A stretch of DNA of 64,000 nt, taken from positions 5,627,001 to 5,691,000 of the forward strand of contig JAITYX010000033.1 of assembly GCA_021018815.1 (NCBI GenBank), given 5' to 3'. The position numbers were made by a program, and so were the translations under genes. This document shows positions 49,400 through 59,584 of the stretch, in pieces (within the stretch, counting starts at the first letter, position 1; every line of letters begins with the position of its first letter). The notes beneath the pieces are model-generated. The model had not been told where the DNA came from and ran no database searches. It saw only the letters and a program-made list of their open reading frames with translations. The stretch is from Talinum fruticosum (taxonomy: Eukaryota > Streptophyta > Magnoliopsida > Caryophyllales > Talinaceae).

Positions 49400-50930
49400 A
49401 TCTCTTCAAGTTGTGAGAAGAGTCTTGAATCTCAAGACATGTGGCATGAACATAGGAAATATGTTCCCTTTCAGCATTGTAACCAAGTCTTTCTTTTCAA
49501 AAAGAGACACTCGAGAAGCAAGTAATAAATCAAGGTTTTTCGACCTTGAGTAAGCTTTAAAATCAAATCTTTAGACTCATTGAGCTTTTGTTTCAACTGC
49601 TTATTCTCTATTCCGAGGCACTCATGCTCAGTCTCACCTTGACTACTATTCTCAAGCACCTTCGGGTTACTGTCTCGGTTTTTCTAAATCTTTTTCATAG
49701 AAATGTTCTCACTATTGAGAGACTTTAGTTTCTCTGTAAATTCAGAAGATTCAGAATTGGACTTTTCCTCTAAGGTAAAAATATTTCTAGCAAGATCATG
49801 CTTGGAGAATTTTACAAAGTAATTGATTACCTCCCGAGGATCTGTTTCCTCATCATCCGATGCATCACTTTCGACTCGAGATCTAGCTTATGAGGCTGAT
49901 AGAGCCATGAGACACTTTGATTTGTCATCAATGTCATCATCTTCTTCTTACTCATCATCACTCTAGGTGGCTACCATAACTTTTTCTTCTTTCTATCCTT
50001 CTTTGTCTTTGGACGAGTGTTTGACTATGTGTTCTTTGCTACCACATCAAAGCAACCGAGTTCTTAGTTAATGAAAAATTTAAAGAGCATAAGAATTTAC
50101 CTTTTCTATCCTACTTGTAGAACTCTTGCTTAGGCTTCTTCCGCCACTTTTTGTATTTCATCATTTTCTTGAATCCTCGGGCTAGAAGTGCCATGGGGTC
50201 TTCTTTAGAATCCGAGGAGCTCGGACTTGGACCTTGTTCCTTTGAGGCCTTGAGAGCAACGTTTCTTTTGGTGCTAACCTTAGCTTCTTCTTCCTTTAGA
50301 TGTAACTCATGGGTGAGTAGTTTCCTAATGAGCTCATCTGGCTTCGGTTGAGAAAGTTCTGAGCTTCCTCTATATCTATCACCTTTGGACCCCATCTTCT
50401 CTTGGGTAGGCTCCTCGGAATCTTTCGGACGATTTCTTCATGAGTCATCTTCTTTCCAAGGGACTTGAGATTGTTGACAATCTCGGATGTATATCCGAGT
50501 TATGTTCTCATCAGCCTCCATCTTGAACATTTCATACTTATGGAGATACTGACTTATCTTGGCTTGCTTCACTTGACTGGTACCTTCATAAGTGGTAACC
50601 GAGTGTGTCCCGAACTTCTTTAGATGAATCACAAGCAGGTACTCTGTTGTATTTTGCCATGTCTATTGGACACATCAAGATGTTCATTACCTTGAATTTC
50701 TTTCTATATTTCTTGTTTTCTTCGATAGTGAACTCGGACTTCACCTTGGAGTACTGTATGAGTTCCTTCTATCTTGGTAGGAACACAGTTTCCATTGCGG
50801 ATGATGTTCCGGACCTCTTGAACATAATCCCGGATGAAGCACTCCACGATCTTCTTCCGAGTGAGCGAAGTTTGATCCCTTGAACTTGGGTGGACTGGTG
50901 AAAGATCTTCCTTTATCAAACTCTCCATAG
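49400..50930 (-). pseudogene. Ty1/copia element 2 gag remnant
   Basis: It starts about 50941-50928 with SPPKFKGSNFAH, the copia gag opening, and then ECFIRDYVQEVRNIIRNGN. 50632-50438 contains VTTYEGTSQVKQAKISQYLH and EMFKMEADENI, the gag-polypeptide (UBN2/Retrotran_gag_2) core. 50395-50111 contains LIRKLLTHELHLKEEEAKV and a Lys-rich tail. A zinc-knuckle-like C-X2-C-X4-H block lies near 50020-50060 across a frameshift. 49659-49471 is a Leu/Glu/Lys-rich probable coiled coil (NKQLKQKLNESKDLILKLTQ). The order matches copia 3, where this region is truncated. Confidence 0.85.
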
Positions 50931-50984
50931 TTAAGAACCATCTGATCTTAAAACATTGGATTGTTATATGCTTTAAGAAGGCTT

Positions 50985-50998
50985 GGCTCTTATGCTAA
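50985..50998 (-). other. Copia 2 primer-binding site (initiator-Met tRNA type, degenerate)
   Basis: In reverse it reads TAGCATAAGAGCC, a two-change version of TGGTATCAGAGCC, placed directly after the LTR end (AAACCTTCA). Copia elements commonly use the initiator methionine tRNA here. Confidence 0.65.
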
Positions 50999-50999
50999 T

Positions 51000-52377
51000 T
51001 GAAGGTTTACTCTTGAAAGTCTAAATCACCTTAGAGGGACGGTGAATAGGGTTGAAAATAGATCTTGCTAAATAAAAGGATTTCCTATAAAGTATGAACT
51101 TAAAAAACAATTCGAGTCTAGAATGAACTTAGAAAAACATAACACGGAAGATACGCGGAAACCCTCCCGGGGCAAAAACCACGGACGAGTGTCAATCGAG
51201 ACACCATGTCAAATCCACTATTTTGAATCCACAAAATATAAGGACACACTCTTACTGAATTACTCGTTTAGACAATTCAATGCAAGTTTTCCTACACACG
51301 AAGTTCGCTTATCCGTTCTAGTACTTCCTAACTGAAATAACCCTTACAGCTAAGGACAAGCGAGCTGAGTTAGCCCTTACAACTCGGTCCAAGGACTTTA
51401 TAAAGAATTGAAGTAAGAGTTGAAAGCTAAAGATTGAGAGAGTAAGAACTAAATAAGCGTTCAGCAATAAGTTCATCTGCGGTCATCAATCTTTAATTCT
51501 TGTAGGATGGCTTCTATTTATACTCAACAAGGAAGAGTAGGCTGTTGTGACTGATTCTAGATCGGGAAGCTTCACTAGCCGTTGTAGCGGATAGTCCAAG
51601 TCGAAAAGGAGATGTTGCAAATACGAACGCTGTGCTTTGGTCCTTGGCTCAAAATATGGTCCAACCCACTAGTTGTGGCTAAAATCTAAGGTGAAAATAG
51701 CCTTTAGACTCAAAGTTGAAGTTTACTGGATTTGGAAACAAACAACCTAGACACGGTGTCCGAGTCTATCTTGAAATGATACTTTTCTATCTTCTAGTGC
51801 TTAACAGTTAGAAGTTTGTTGCTTTTTCTTTTCAAAATGAGATTAAAATACTTTAATCAACTTGAAAAAGAAAATCAAAGTGGTACTCAAAGTATAGAAA
51901 TACTTTGGTCCAAGATTAGGCAAGGATAAAAATTAATTCAAAGTAATTAAGCACTTAATTATCCTTAACCCAAGAAAATGGAATTTTTGAGTCTAGTAGT
52001 TAATAAGTTCTAATTTCATTTTCTGTCTATCGTATAGATGATTAAGAGATTAAAATTGTATAGACACATTGCATCAAATTGGTCGGGTAAATAATTTCGG
52101 TTAATAAATCTAACTTCGAAAGATGAATTAATGCAGTAATTCTTTTCCAGTGAATATAATTAGTCGGAACATAGAATAAGTTCCGTATGTGAAATTATTT
52201 ACTCATGACAAGCTGTTTGAGTTACATCCGAGTGGTTCGAAACCCAAATATGTGTGTTTTACTCCGGAACCGCTTTACGAGTAGGTCGGACGGTTTTGAA
52301 AAATAAGAATGAGTTTCTAATAGAGTGAGAATGACTTAAATCCAAAACTGTAGAGAGATAGAGAATTATACCCGAGT
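51000..52377 (-). mobile_element. Ty1/copia element 2, 5' LTR
   Basis: In reverse it runs from about ACTTGAAGACTCGGGTATAA (52377) to GAGTAAACCTTCA (51000), about 1.38 kb. It aligns with 15667-17097 and 25790-26831. The TATA box is at 51514-51522. Its outer edge abuts the truncated gag of copia 3, so elements 2 and 3 lie head to head; the exact join is ambiguous by about 10 bp. Confidence 0.8.
51514..51522 (-). promoter_or_regulatory. LTR TATA box, copia 2
   Basis: CTATTTATA on the plus strand, TATAAATAG on the minus strand, followed downstream by AAGCCATCC. Same relative position as the copia 1 boxes. Confidence 0.6.
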
Positions 52378-54046
52378 CTTCAAGTTCTACGACAAGGATA
52401 GAAAAGGTAAATTCTCATCCTCTTTAAATTTGTCTTTAACTAAGAACTCTAGTTGCTTTTAGTATTGTAGCAAGAAAACATAGTCAAAGACTCGTCCAAA
52501 GAGGAAGAAGGACAGAAAGAAGAAAAAGACTATGGTAGCCACCTGGAGCGATGATGAGTCGGAAGAAGATGATGACACCGATGATGAAACAAAGTGTCTC
52601 ATGGCTCTATCGAGACGCGTAAGCTGGATCTTAGTCGAAAGTGAAGCATCGGATATCGAGGAAATAAATCCTCGGAAGGTAATCAATTACTTTATAAAAT
52701 TCTCCAAGCATGATCTTGCTAAATATATTTTTACTTTGGAGGAGAAGTCCAATTCTGCATCTTTTGAATTAAAGAGAAATGAAAGTCTCTCAATGTTGAG
52801 AACATTTCTTTGAAAAATGATTTAGAAAAACTAAGACAGAACCTAAAAGTGCTTGAAAATAGTACTCAAGATAATGAGACCGAGTCCGAGTGCCTTAGAA
52901 GAGAGAATGAGTAGTTGAAACAGAAGCTTAATGAGTCATAAGCATTGGTTTTAAAGCTTACTCAAGGTTTGAAAAACCTTGATTTATTACTTGGTTCGCA
53001 ATGTGTCTCTTTTCGAAAAGAAGGACTTGGTTACAATACTGAAAAGGAAGATATTTCCTACAAAAGTCTTTTCAAAACTGATTCCAGAACTATTAAGCTC
53101 GAAAGGGTGAGCATGGTCCCATTCATACAAAAAGGAAAGGGATTCAGCCCGGACTAGCTTTTAAGGAAAAAGTCTTCTTAATCGGTTTATAAAAAGAGAG
53201 GATTTCAAAAGAAAGAGAAACAGAGTTAGCTCTCAAGAAAGAAGACTTAGAATCATACCAAACCCATAATTTTTCAAATCTTAGTTCCCAAAAGTTCTCT
53301 TTTTAAGAAAAAAACCCACGAGTAAAGACATTTACCGGGTTTGGAAGAGGAAGTGAGAAGGGTTAGTTTGTTTCTATTTTGTAGGTAACTCATAAATAAA
53401 AGGGTTACTTGGTACTTAGATAGTGGATGCTCACGTGACATGTCTAAAGATTCAAGACTCTTCTTGGAACTTGAGAATATGAAAGGAGTAAATGTCACAT
53501 TTGGAGATAACAACAAGGGTAATATAGTTAGAATTGGCATAATTGGTTAAGGAGACAGTTCGGTTAGTCTAGTGTATCTTGTCAAAGGGCCCAAGTATAA
53601 TCTTCCGAGCATCCCTCAACTAGGTGAAAAAGGTGAAGAGGTAAGATTCACTCATACCAACTTCTTCATTTCTAATGTAGCTACCAAAGAGACAAAGCTC
53701 TCGGATCTAAGGTTAGGTAACACCTATACTATTCCTCTTATTGATTTTAATAAAGATTTATCATGTTTAAAAGTTTCATTGAATGATGATTCATGGACAT
53801 GGCATCGTAGATTAGATCATATAAGCATGCATACTATCAAGAAACTTGCATCTCATGGATTATTCGGAGGATTGCCTAATTGTTCATTTAAGAAAGATAA
53901 AATCCGAAATTCATGAACAAAAGGAAAATAGGTTAGATTATCATTTAAGTCTGCTCAAGAAAGTATCTACATCCAAAGTTCTTAAATTCATTCATATGGA
54001 TTTATGTGGTGAAATTTGTGTTAAAAGCTTAGGAGGTAAATCATAT
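52378..54046 (+). pseudogene. Ty1/copia element 3: end of gag, protease, start of integrase
   Basis: It begins inside the gag: GATAGAAAAGGTAAATTC matches copia 2 at 50100. A degenerate zinc knuckle lies near 52450, then an acidic segment MVATWSDDESEEDDDTDDET (52532 on) and Leu/Lys-rich coiled-coil text. The protease reads WYLDSGCSRDMS, with DSG intact at 53419-53427. 53572-53916 is open and reads YLVKGPKYNLPSIPQLGEKG, then WTWHRRLDHISMHT. CACTA F interrupts at 54047, in the integrase. The 5' LTR and most of gag are absent, cut by the copia 2 LTR. Confidence 0.85.
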
Positions 54047-56956
54047 CACTACTACAAAGCTGCTAATTAGCGACGGAAATTGTCGACGGAACCATGTCCG
54101 TCGCCACATAGTGACGGAATTAGCGACGGATTCCGACAAAAGCCGACAATCGTGTCGAGACAGCGACGGAATTAGCGATGGAAATAGGAATCCGTCGCTA
54201 ATTTAGAATCGGCGACGGAAATTTCCGTCTCTAATTCGTCGCTAATTTACACAACGACGGAATATTCCTTCGCTAATGTTAGATCGATTTTTCAGATTTA
54301 GGAAAACCAAAAAAAATTTTAATTAAATTAAATTAGTACTTAGCGACGGAATACGCTGTCGTCTGTTCCGTCGCTAAGTACAATTTTTTATTTAGCGACG
54401 AACAACGACAGACTGTTCCGTCGCTAAATCTAAATAAATTCAGATTTGGCTTTTACGCCGGCTGAATTCCGAAAGCAAAGAGAGACTCCGAGCGAGTGAT
54501 TTTGAGCGTTAGTGCCCAACACCGGTCGCCACCTCCACATCCGCCGCCTCTTCTCCCACTGCTGCCTTCGCTGGCCGCCCATCCGGCCATCCGCCGCCCT
54601 TCGTCCGCCGCTGTTGTAGATCCTTGTGCCGTCGCTGCTCCCGACCCTTGTTGAAGTCCCGACCCTTGTTACGCCGCTGCCGCCGCCGGAGGACGCTACC
54701 GTCGCACGCTTGTCCTCCCGCCGCTGCACGCTCGTCCTACTGCTGCCGCCGCCCTCTCCTCCTCGCGCCGCCTCGTGCCACCCCTTCTTTAAAGGTATTG
54801 TTTTCTTGATTTTTATTAGATTTGGGGTTTGAAAAAATTTAAGTTCAAATTGATGAATATATGTAATTTGTTGGAAATTAATGTTGTTAGTGAATGAATT
54901 TGAAAAGGAAAATGTGCAATTGTGTTATTTATGGAGTAAATGTTATTGAAGTTAGATTTAGGGTTTTTAAAAATGTAACTTCAAATTGATGAATATATGT
55001 AACTTGTTGGAAATTAATGTTGTTGTGAATGAATTTGAAAAGAAAAATGTGCAATTGTGTTATTTATGGAGTAAATTTTATTGAAGTTAGATTTGTTGGA
55101 AATTATTATTGAAGTTGAAGTAAATGTTATTTATGTATAGAATTTGTGTTGTTGAAAGTATGTGGTGTTAGATTTGTTGGAAATTATTGTTGAAGTTGAA
55201 GTAAATGTTTTTGTGATTTATATATGTGCAATTGTTTGTGGTTTATTTGTGTGAGTTTGTTTATGCTAATTAGGTATGATTAGGTATGATTAGTCATGAT
55301 TAGTTTAATTATATTTGTGTGAGTTTATTTATGCTAATTAGGTATGATTAGTTTACTTATGATATAAATACTTATGAGTAAAATATAGAAATTAAAGAAA
55401 TTTATGTATAATAAAAAATATATGTTAAATGCATAATGGTTATATATAGATTATGTTCATTATAGAAGAAATGTAATCATAACATCTCCATGTATTGATA
55501 TCATTAACTAATAATTTAATAAATTATTAAATGTCAATCGGAATATATATGGACGGGCCTACGCATCGTAGATGGATGTATCGTAGGTTATTACCTGGTA
55601 GAGTTGGGTATAGATAAGAGTTTTTAGATGGGGTTGAGAAGTTTGATGCACATGCTAGAAGTCAATCATAATTTGTACATAATCAACAATATAGGTGTCC
55701 ATGTCGCAAATGGAGAAATCGGAAGTATAAGCATCCGGATGAAGTTAAGTTGTACCTTTATCAATATGGTTTTCTTCCAAACTATTGGTATTGGACTAGT
55801 CATGGAGAAATAGATCCTCATTTACATGAGGATGTTGGTATGACTTCTAACATATTCAATGACGAAAGTGGCACCAATCATATGAACTACGGCGATGTAG
55901 AAACAAATATCAACCGCATGAATGATATGGTCACGAGATGCCATGATCTCAAATCAATACTCTACAAGTGAGCCTCCAAATACCCATGCCCAAACTTTCT
56001 TTAATATGGTTGAGGCTGCGCAACGACCTTTGTGGGTAGGAAAATGAAACTCACACTGAGTTGGCTGCCACTAGAATGTTGAGCATCAAGTCCGACTACT
56101 GCAGATGACTCGGATTTGAGAGCAACAAGTACATAATTTATCTTCTGAGTTACATCAATGGATTGAGCGTCCTCGGGTGCTTGGGTTGGAAAATAGGCGA
56201 GCTTAAAGAAAAGGTGGACAGTTTCTTGAGCCAATAGCACGCTTCAATGAATTTCTACAGTCTCGGCAAGCATCCGGATCTCACCGTCAACCTGTACAAC
56301 CACAAGAGGAAGAGGAAGAGGAAGAGGATGAGGAAGAGTGAGGACCACTGAATGCATTGTGAACTTTTGTGTATATTGGTGAACACTTTGCGAACTTTTT
56401 AGATGTGTTTATGGTTTCCTGTGAACTTTTGTATGCTTGTTTTTTGAACTTGTGAATTTGTTTTAAATATGTTTTGATTATTCATGATTTTGAACATGTA
56501 AGTTGGATTTGTATATCCAACTTTGATGAGTTCTTTATGGCAGGCAAATGTAAATGCCAAATGTAAGCGCCACATATGTGAATGTTGGATTTGTATATCC
56601 ATTCACAATTTTTGTACTAGGGGCACGAATAATTAGAGAATTGTATTTTGGATTTTTACGAGACAGCGACGGAACAGACGGAATAGCGACGGATCTACTT
56701 GAATCGGCGACGGAAAGACCATCATTTCAGTCGCTGAAATCGATGACGGAATGCCGTCGCTGATCTAATCAGCTACGGAAGTTGTTTCCGTCGCTGATCC
56801 GTTGCTATTTAGCGACAGATTTGGCCATTTCCGTCGTAAATTTTAGCGACCCACGATTTAGCGACGGGATTTTTCCGTCGCTAAAGCTGGAAATCCATCG
56901 CTATTTAACAATATTCCGTCGCTAAATCCGTCGCTATTCGTCGGTTTTTAGTAGTG
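54047..56956 (+). mobile_element. CACTA transposon F (distinct family), internally deleted
   Basis: Ends are CACTACTACAAAG and TTTTTAGTAGTG. Target duplication TAT is at 54044-54046 and 56957-56959. The integrase reading frame of copia 3 continues after the element with no loss. Subterminal motifs are GCGACGGAA/TTCCGTCGCTAA, unlike the ACGACGGTT motifs of A-D. A GC-rich block (54520-54790) of GCCGCC/CGTCGC words lies upstream of an AT-rich intron-like region and the transposase remnant (55531-56342). 2,910 bp. Confidence 0.93.
55531..56342 (+). pseudogene. CACTA F TNPD/TNP2-type transposase fragment
   Basis: From the ATG at 55531 a single frame reads MSIGIYMDGPTHRRWMYRRL, then EFLDGVEKFDAHARSQS, CPCRKWRNRKYKHPDEVK and a LPNYWYWTSHGE segment, with only two in-frame stops, ending at 55971. 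This is the transposase-associated domain found at the N-terminus of plant TNPD proteins; the usual CPC..C motif has Trp for its last Cys. 55980-56130 resumes in another frame with QTFFNMVEAAQRPLWVG and AATRMLSIKSDY, typical of the start of Transposase_21. The catalytic core is deleted and the sequence jumps to a C-terminal tail with QPQEEEEEEEDEEE. Confidence 0.82.
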
Positions 56957-57967
56957 TATGTTGTAGTTATTGTTGATGATTACTCACCATGTACCTGGAT
57001 TTGTTTTTTAATAAACAAAAATGAAGCCTTCGAAAAGTTCACTAGGATCTACAAGAAAATACAAGTGGAGTATGAGAATCGAGATAAGGAGAATTCGAAC
57101 CGACCATCAAAGGGACTTCGACTACTCGGAATTTGCGGACTTCTGCGATAAGAATTGTATCTCCCATAACTTCTCAGCACCCAGAACTCCTCTACAAAAT
57201 GAAGTAATGGAGAGAAAGAAAGAAACTCTTGAAGTAATAAGAAGGACAGCGATGATTAAAAATGATCTACCTTACTATTTTTGGGTTGATGCAATTAATA
57301 CAGACAAATTACACTCTCAATAGGTGCCTCATTCGACCCATTCCGAAGAAAACAACCTACAAGCTATACAAAGGGAAGAAGCCTAACATTTCCTACTTCA
57401 AACCATTCAGATGTAAATGCTTTGTGCATAACAATGGTAAGGAACATCCGACCAACTTTGATGCTAGGTCGGATGAAGGTATTTTTCTCGGTTATTCTTC
57501 TCACAACAAAGCTTATCGAATTTGTAACAAGAGAACTAACAAAGTGGAAGAAATTATCCACGTTATCTTTGATAAGATTTATAATAATAGGATAAGTGAT
57601 TCCACCTTCTCATATCTCAAGCTCAATCAAGATGAAGATGACTTAGAGGAGGCTGAGCTCAAAATGAACAACAATAATAGAATTGAGCCAACTCAAAATG
57701 AGCTAGTTCATGAACTAGCTTAGACCACTCGAAGGAGTAGCCGATGAAGAAAATCAATAAGATGGACATGAGATAAGAGTTCCGAATTATTATGATGGGA
57801 GAACTCAATTGCTTTCTTAGACTGCAAATCAAACACAAGGTAGATGACATCTATGTTTATCGGTCTAAGTACACCAAGGAGTTACTCAAGACGTACAAGC
57901 TACAAGATGTCAAACATGCAGCAACACCAATAAGTAGCAATATCAAAGCTGGACTTAGGTGAGAAAG
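56957..57967 (+). pseudogene. Ty1/copia element 3: integrase continued, RT remnant
   Basis: After the TSD the integrase continues with VVVIVDDYSPCTWICFL (56957 on). Frameshifts separate a 57021-57323 frame (DFCDKNCISHNFSAPRTPLQ) and the open 57262-57723 frame (LYKGKKPNISYFKPFRCKC, then NKVEEIIHVIFD). Near 57770-57800 a deletion joins the integrase C-terminus to the end of RT: ELNCFLRLQIKHKVDDIYVY and KYTKELLKTYKLQDVKHAAT. CACTA D interrupts at 57968; RNase H and the 3' LTR are not in the window. Confidence 0.85.
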
Positions 57968-59250
57968 CACTACTACCGATATGACTTTTTATTACGGTCA
58001 ATTTACGACGGTTAAAAGGAAAAATCGTCATGAAAAATGAGGCGAGTGCCATTTTTGTAAATGAATGGCCTTGTATAATACCCGTGATGACGGTTATTTC
58101 AGCGGACCATCGTCATAGGTTGAGTCTGTCACCTTTTGACTACAGTTCTTTGAAAGAACCATAGTCATAGGTTACATTTGATAATAATGCTTCCATTGAA
58201 CATCATCAAATGTGTCTTCAAATAGACCTAAAAACCCGAGAATTGGTACCTGCTATTTTCCATGCCCAGTTCATCTACTCTCTACTCTAGGTCTTATCGC
58301 TCTCCATAGTTCATCTCATCCATTACTACCTCGGATCTAGATTTACTCGATCTAATACTTATCGTTGGTAATTTATCCTCGCCGTTGTACCTCTTCTTGA
58401 CTATTTCCGTTCACTCACTCTTTTCTCTCATCTCTTTTAGATGTAGTTGTCCTCTTTTGCTTTGTATCCGTCAGTCCTGTCACTATCGTTGTGTTTCGTC
58501 GTCTAGCCTCTCGGTCACTCTTGCCGTTGTCATTGTTTTTCTGGTATAAATCTCTATCCTCTATTATTTTTCGCTTTAAGTTGTTTCCAAAATTTAGATA
58601 TTTGAAATTTTGAATGTATTTGTGGTAATTATGTGAATGTTAAGACCATGGGTAATGTTTGAGATTGTTGAAATGTTCGAATTGTTTATTGAGAATGTGG
58701 GTAACACTTGTTTAGTTTGTTAAGTTGGAAATTTATGAACTGTTTGAGATTTTTAGAAAAGGGTTTAGGAGTTTAGGATTTAATTAATATAGGGAAATAT
58801 AATGAGTGTTAGGATGGTAAATCGAAAGAGTGTATCCAAATTTGTTTAGGGTTTACGGAAATAGAAACATAATTTGGATATAGGATCATCCCCAAAACTT
58901 GCCATAAGGATAAATTTGTATCCAAATTTGTTTATTTTGATGAGGTGATGTTGGAATGGACTCATTTATCAAATTATCAAAATTGGTATCCAAATTTAGT
59001 CGAGTTCAGAGAAATATAAATATTTATGCTTAAGGGTTTAGGGAAATAGAAAATTTTGTGGTTTAGGGTTTAGAAAAATGGAAATGTATATCGTTTAGGG
59101 TTTAAGGATCAAAAGGGAGAATATATAAAGGTGAAAATGTAAAAAAATGGAAAGGTTTTTGGATATAGGGATCTCCCCAAAACTTGTCATAAAGATAAAT
59201 TTGTAATCAAATTTGTCCAACTATCTAAATTTATGGTTTCCTTGGTATGG
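57968..59250. mobile_element. Short CACTA element D, 3' end missing
   Basis: It begins CACTACTACCG, followed by TTTACGACGGTTAAAAGG and CATGAAAAATG, matching in reverse the right ends of A and C. The body to about 59246 is the reverse counterpart of C (24100-25400), including the duplicated ATTTATCCTTATG/TCCAAATTTGTTTATT block at 58873-58997 and 59161-59240. It loses homology at GGTTTCCTTGG. No opposite TIR was found before solo LTR c. Confidence 0.8.
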
Positions 59251-59289
59251 ACCCGCTTCAATATGATTTGAGGTCGATCAAATAATAGT

Positions 59290-59584
59290 ACCACTACAAG
59301 CATAAAAGTCCATCTTGAGAGATCCACCAAAAAAAATGTGGGTTGGGTCAAATTCGGATTCGAGTCGGTTCGGGTTTGGGTCACTTTTATTTGGGTTCGG
59401 GTCAAAATAGGGTTTGGGTTTAATTTGGTTCGGATTGTAATCGGTTCAATTATATTTTGGGTCGGTTCGGTTTCGGGTCGATTCATTTCGATTTTCAGGT
59501 CAAAATCTGTTCACTGTTTCTGGTGTCGGTTCGGTTTGGGTTTCGGCTCGTACGGGTTGACATGTTTGGTTGGGGTCAATTTTG
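59290..59584 (+). repeat. GGTTCGGGT-rich degenerate repeat
   Basis: Many irregular copies of GGTTCGGGTTTGGGTC, GTCGGTTCGG and TTGGGTT are packed into about 250 bp. The open frames here follow from the repeat. The element of origin is unknown. Confidence 0.6.

Noticed and set aside
56001..56240. 79-residue minus-strand ORF
   Set aside because: It is antisense to the TNPD fragment of CACTA F, which explains the sequence better.
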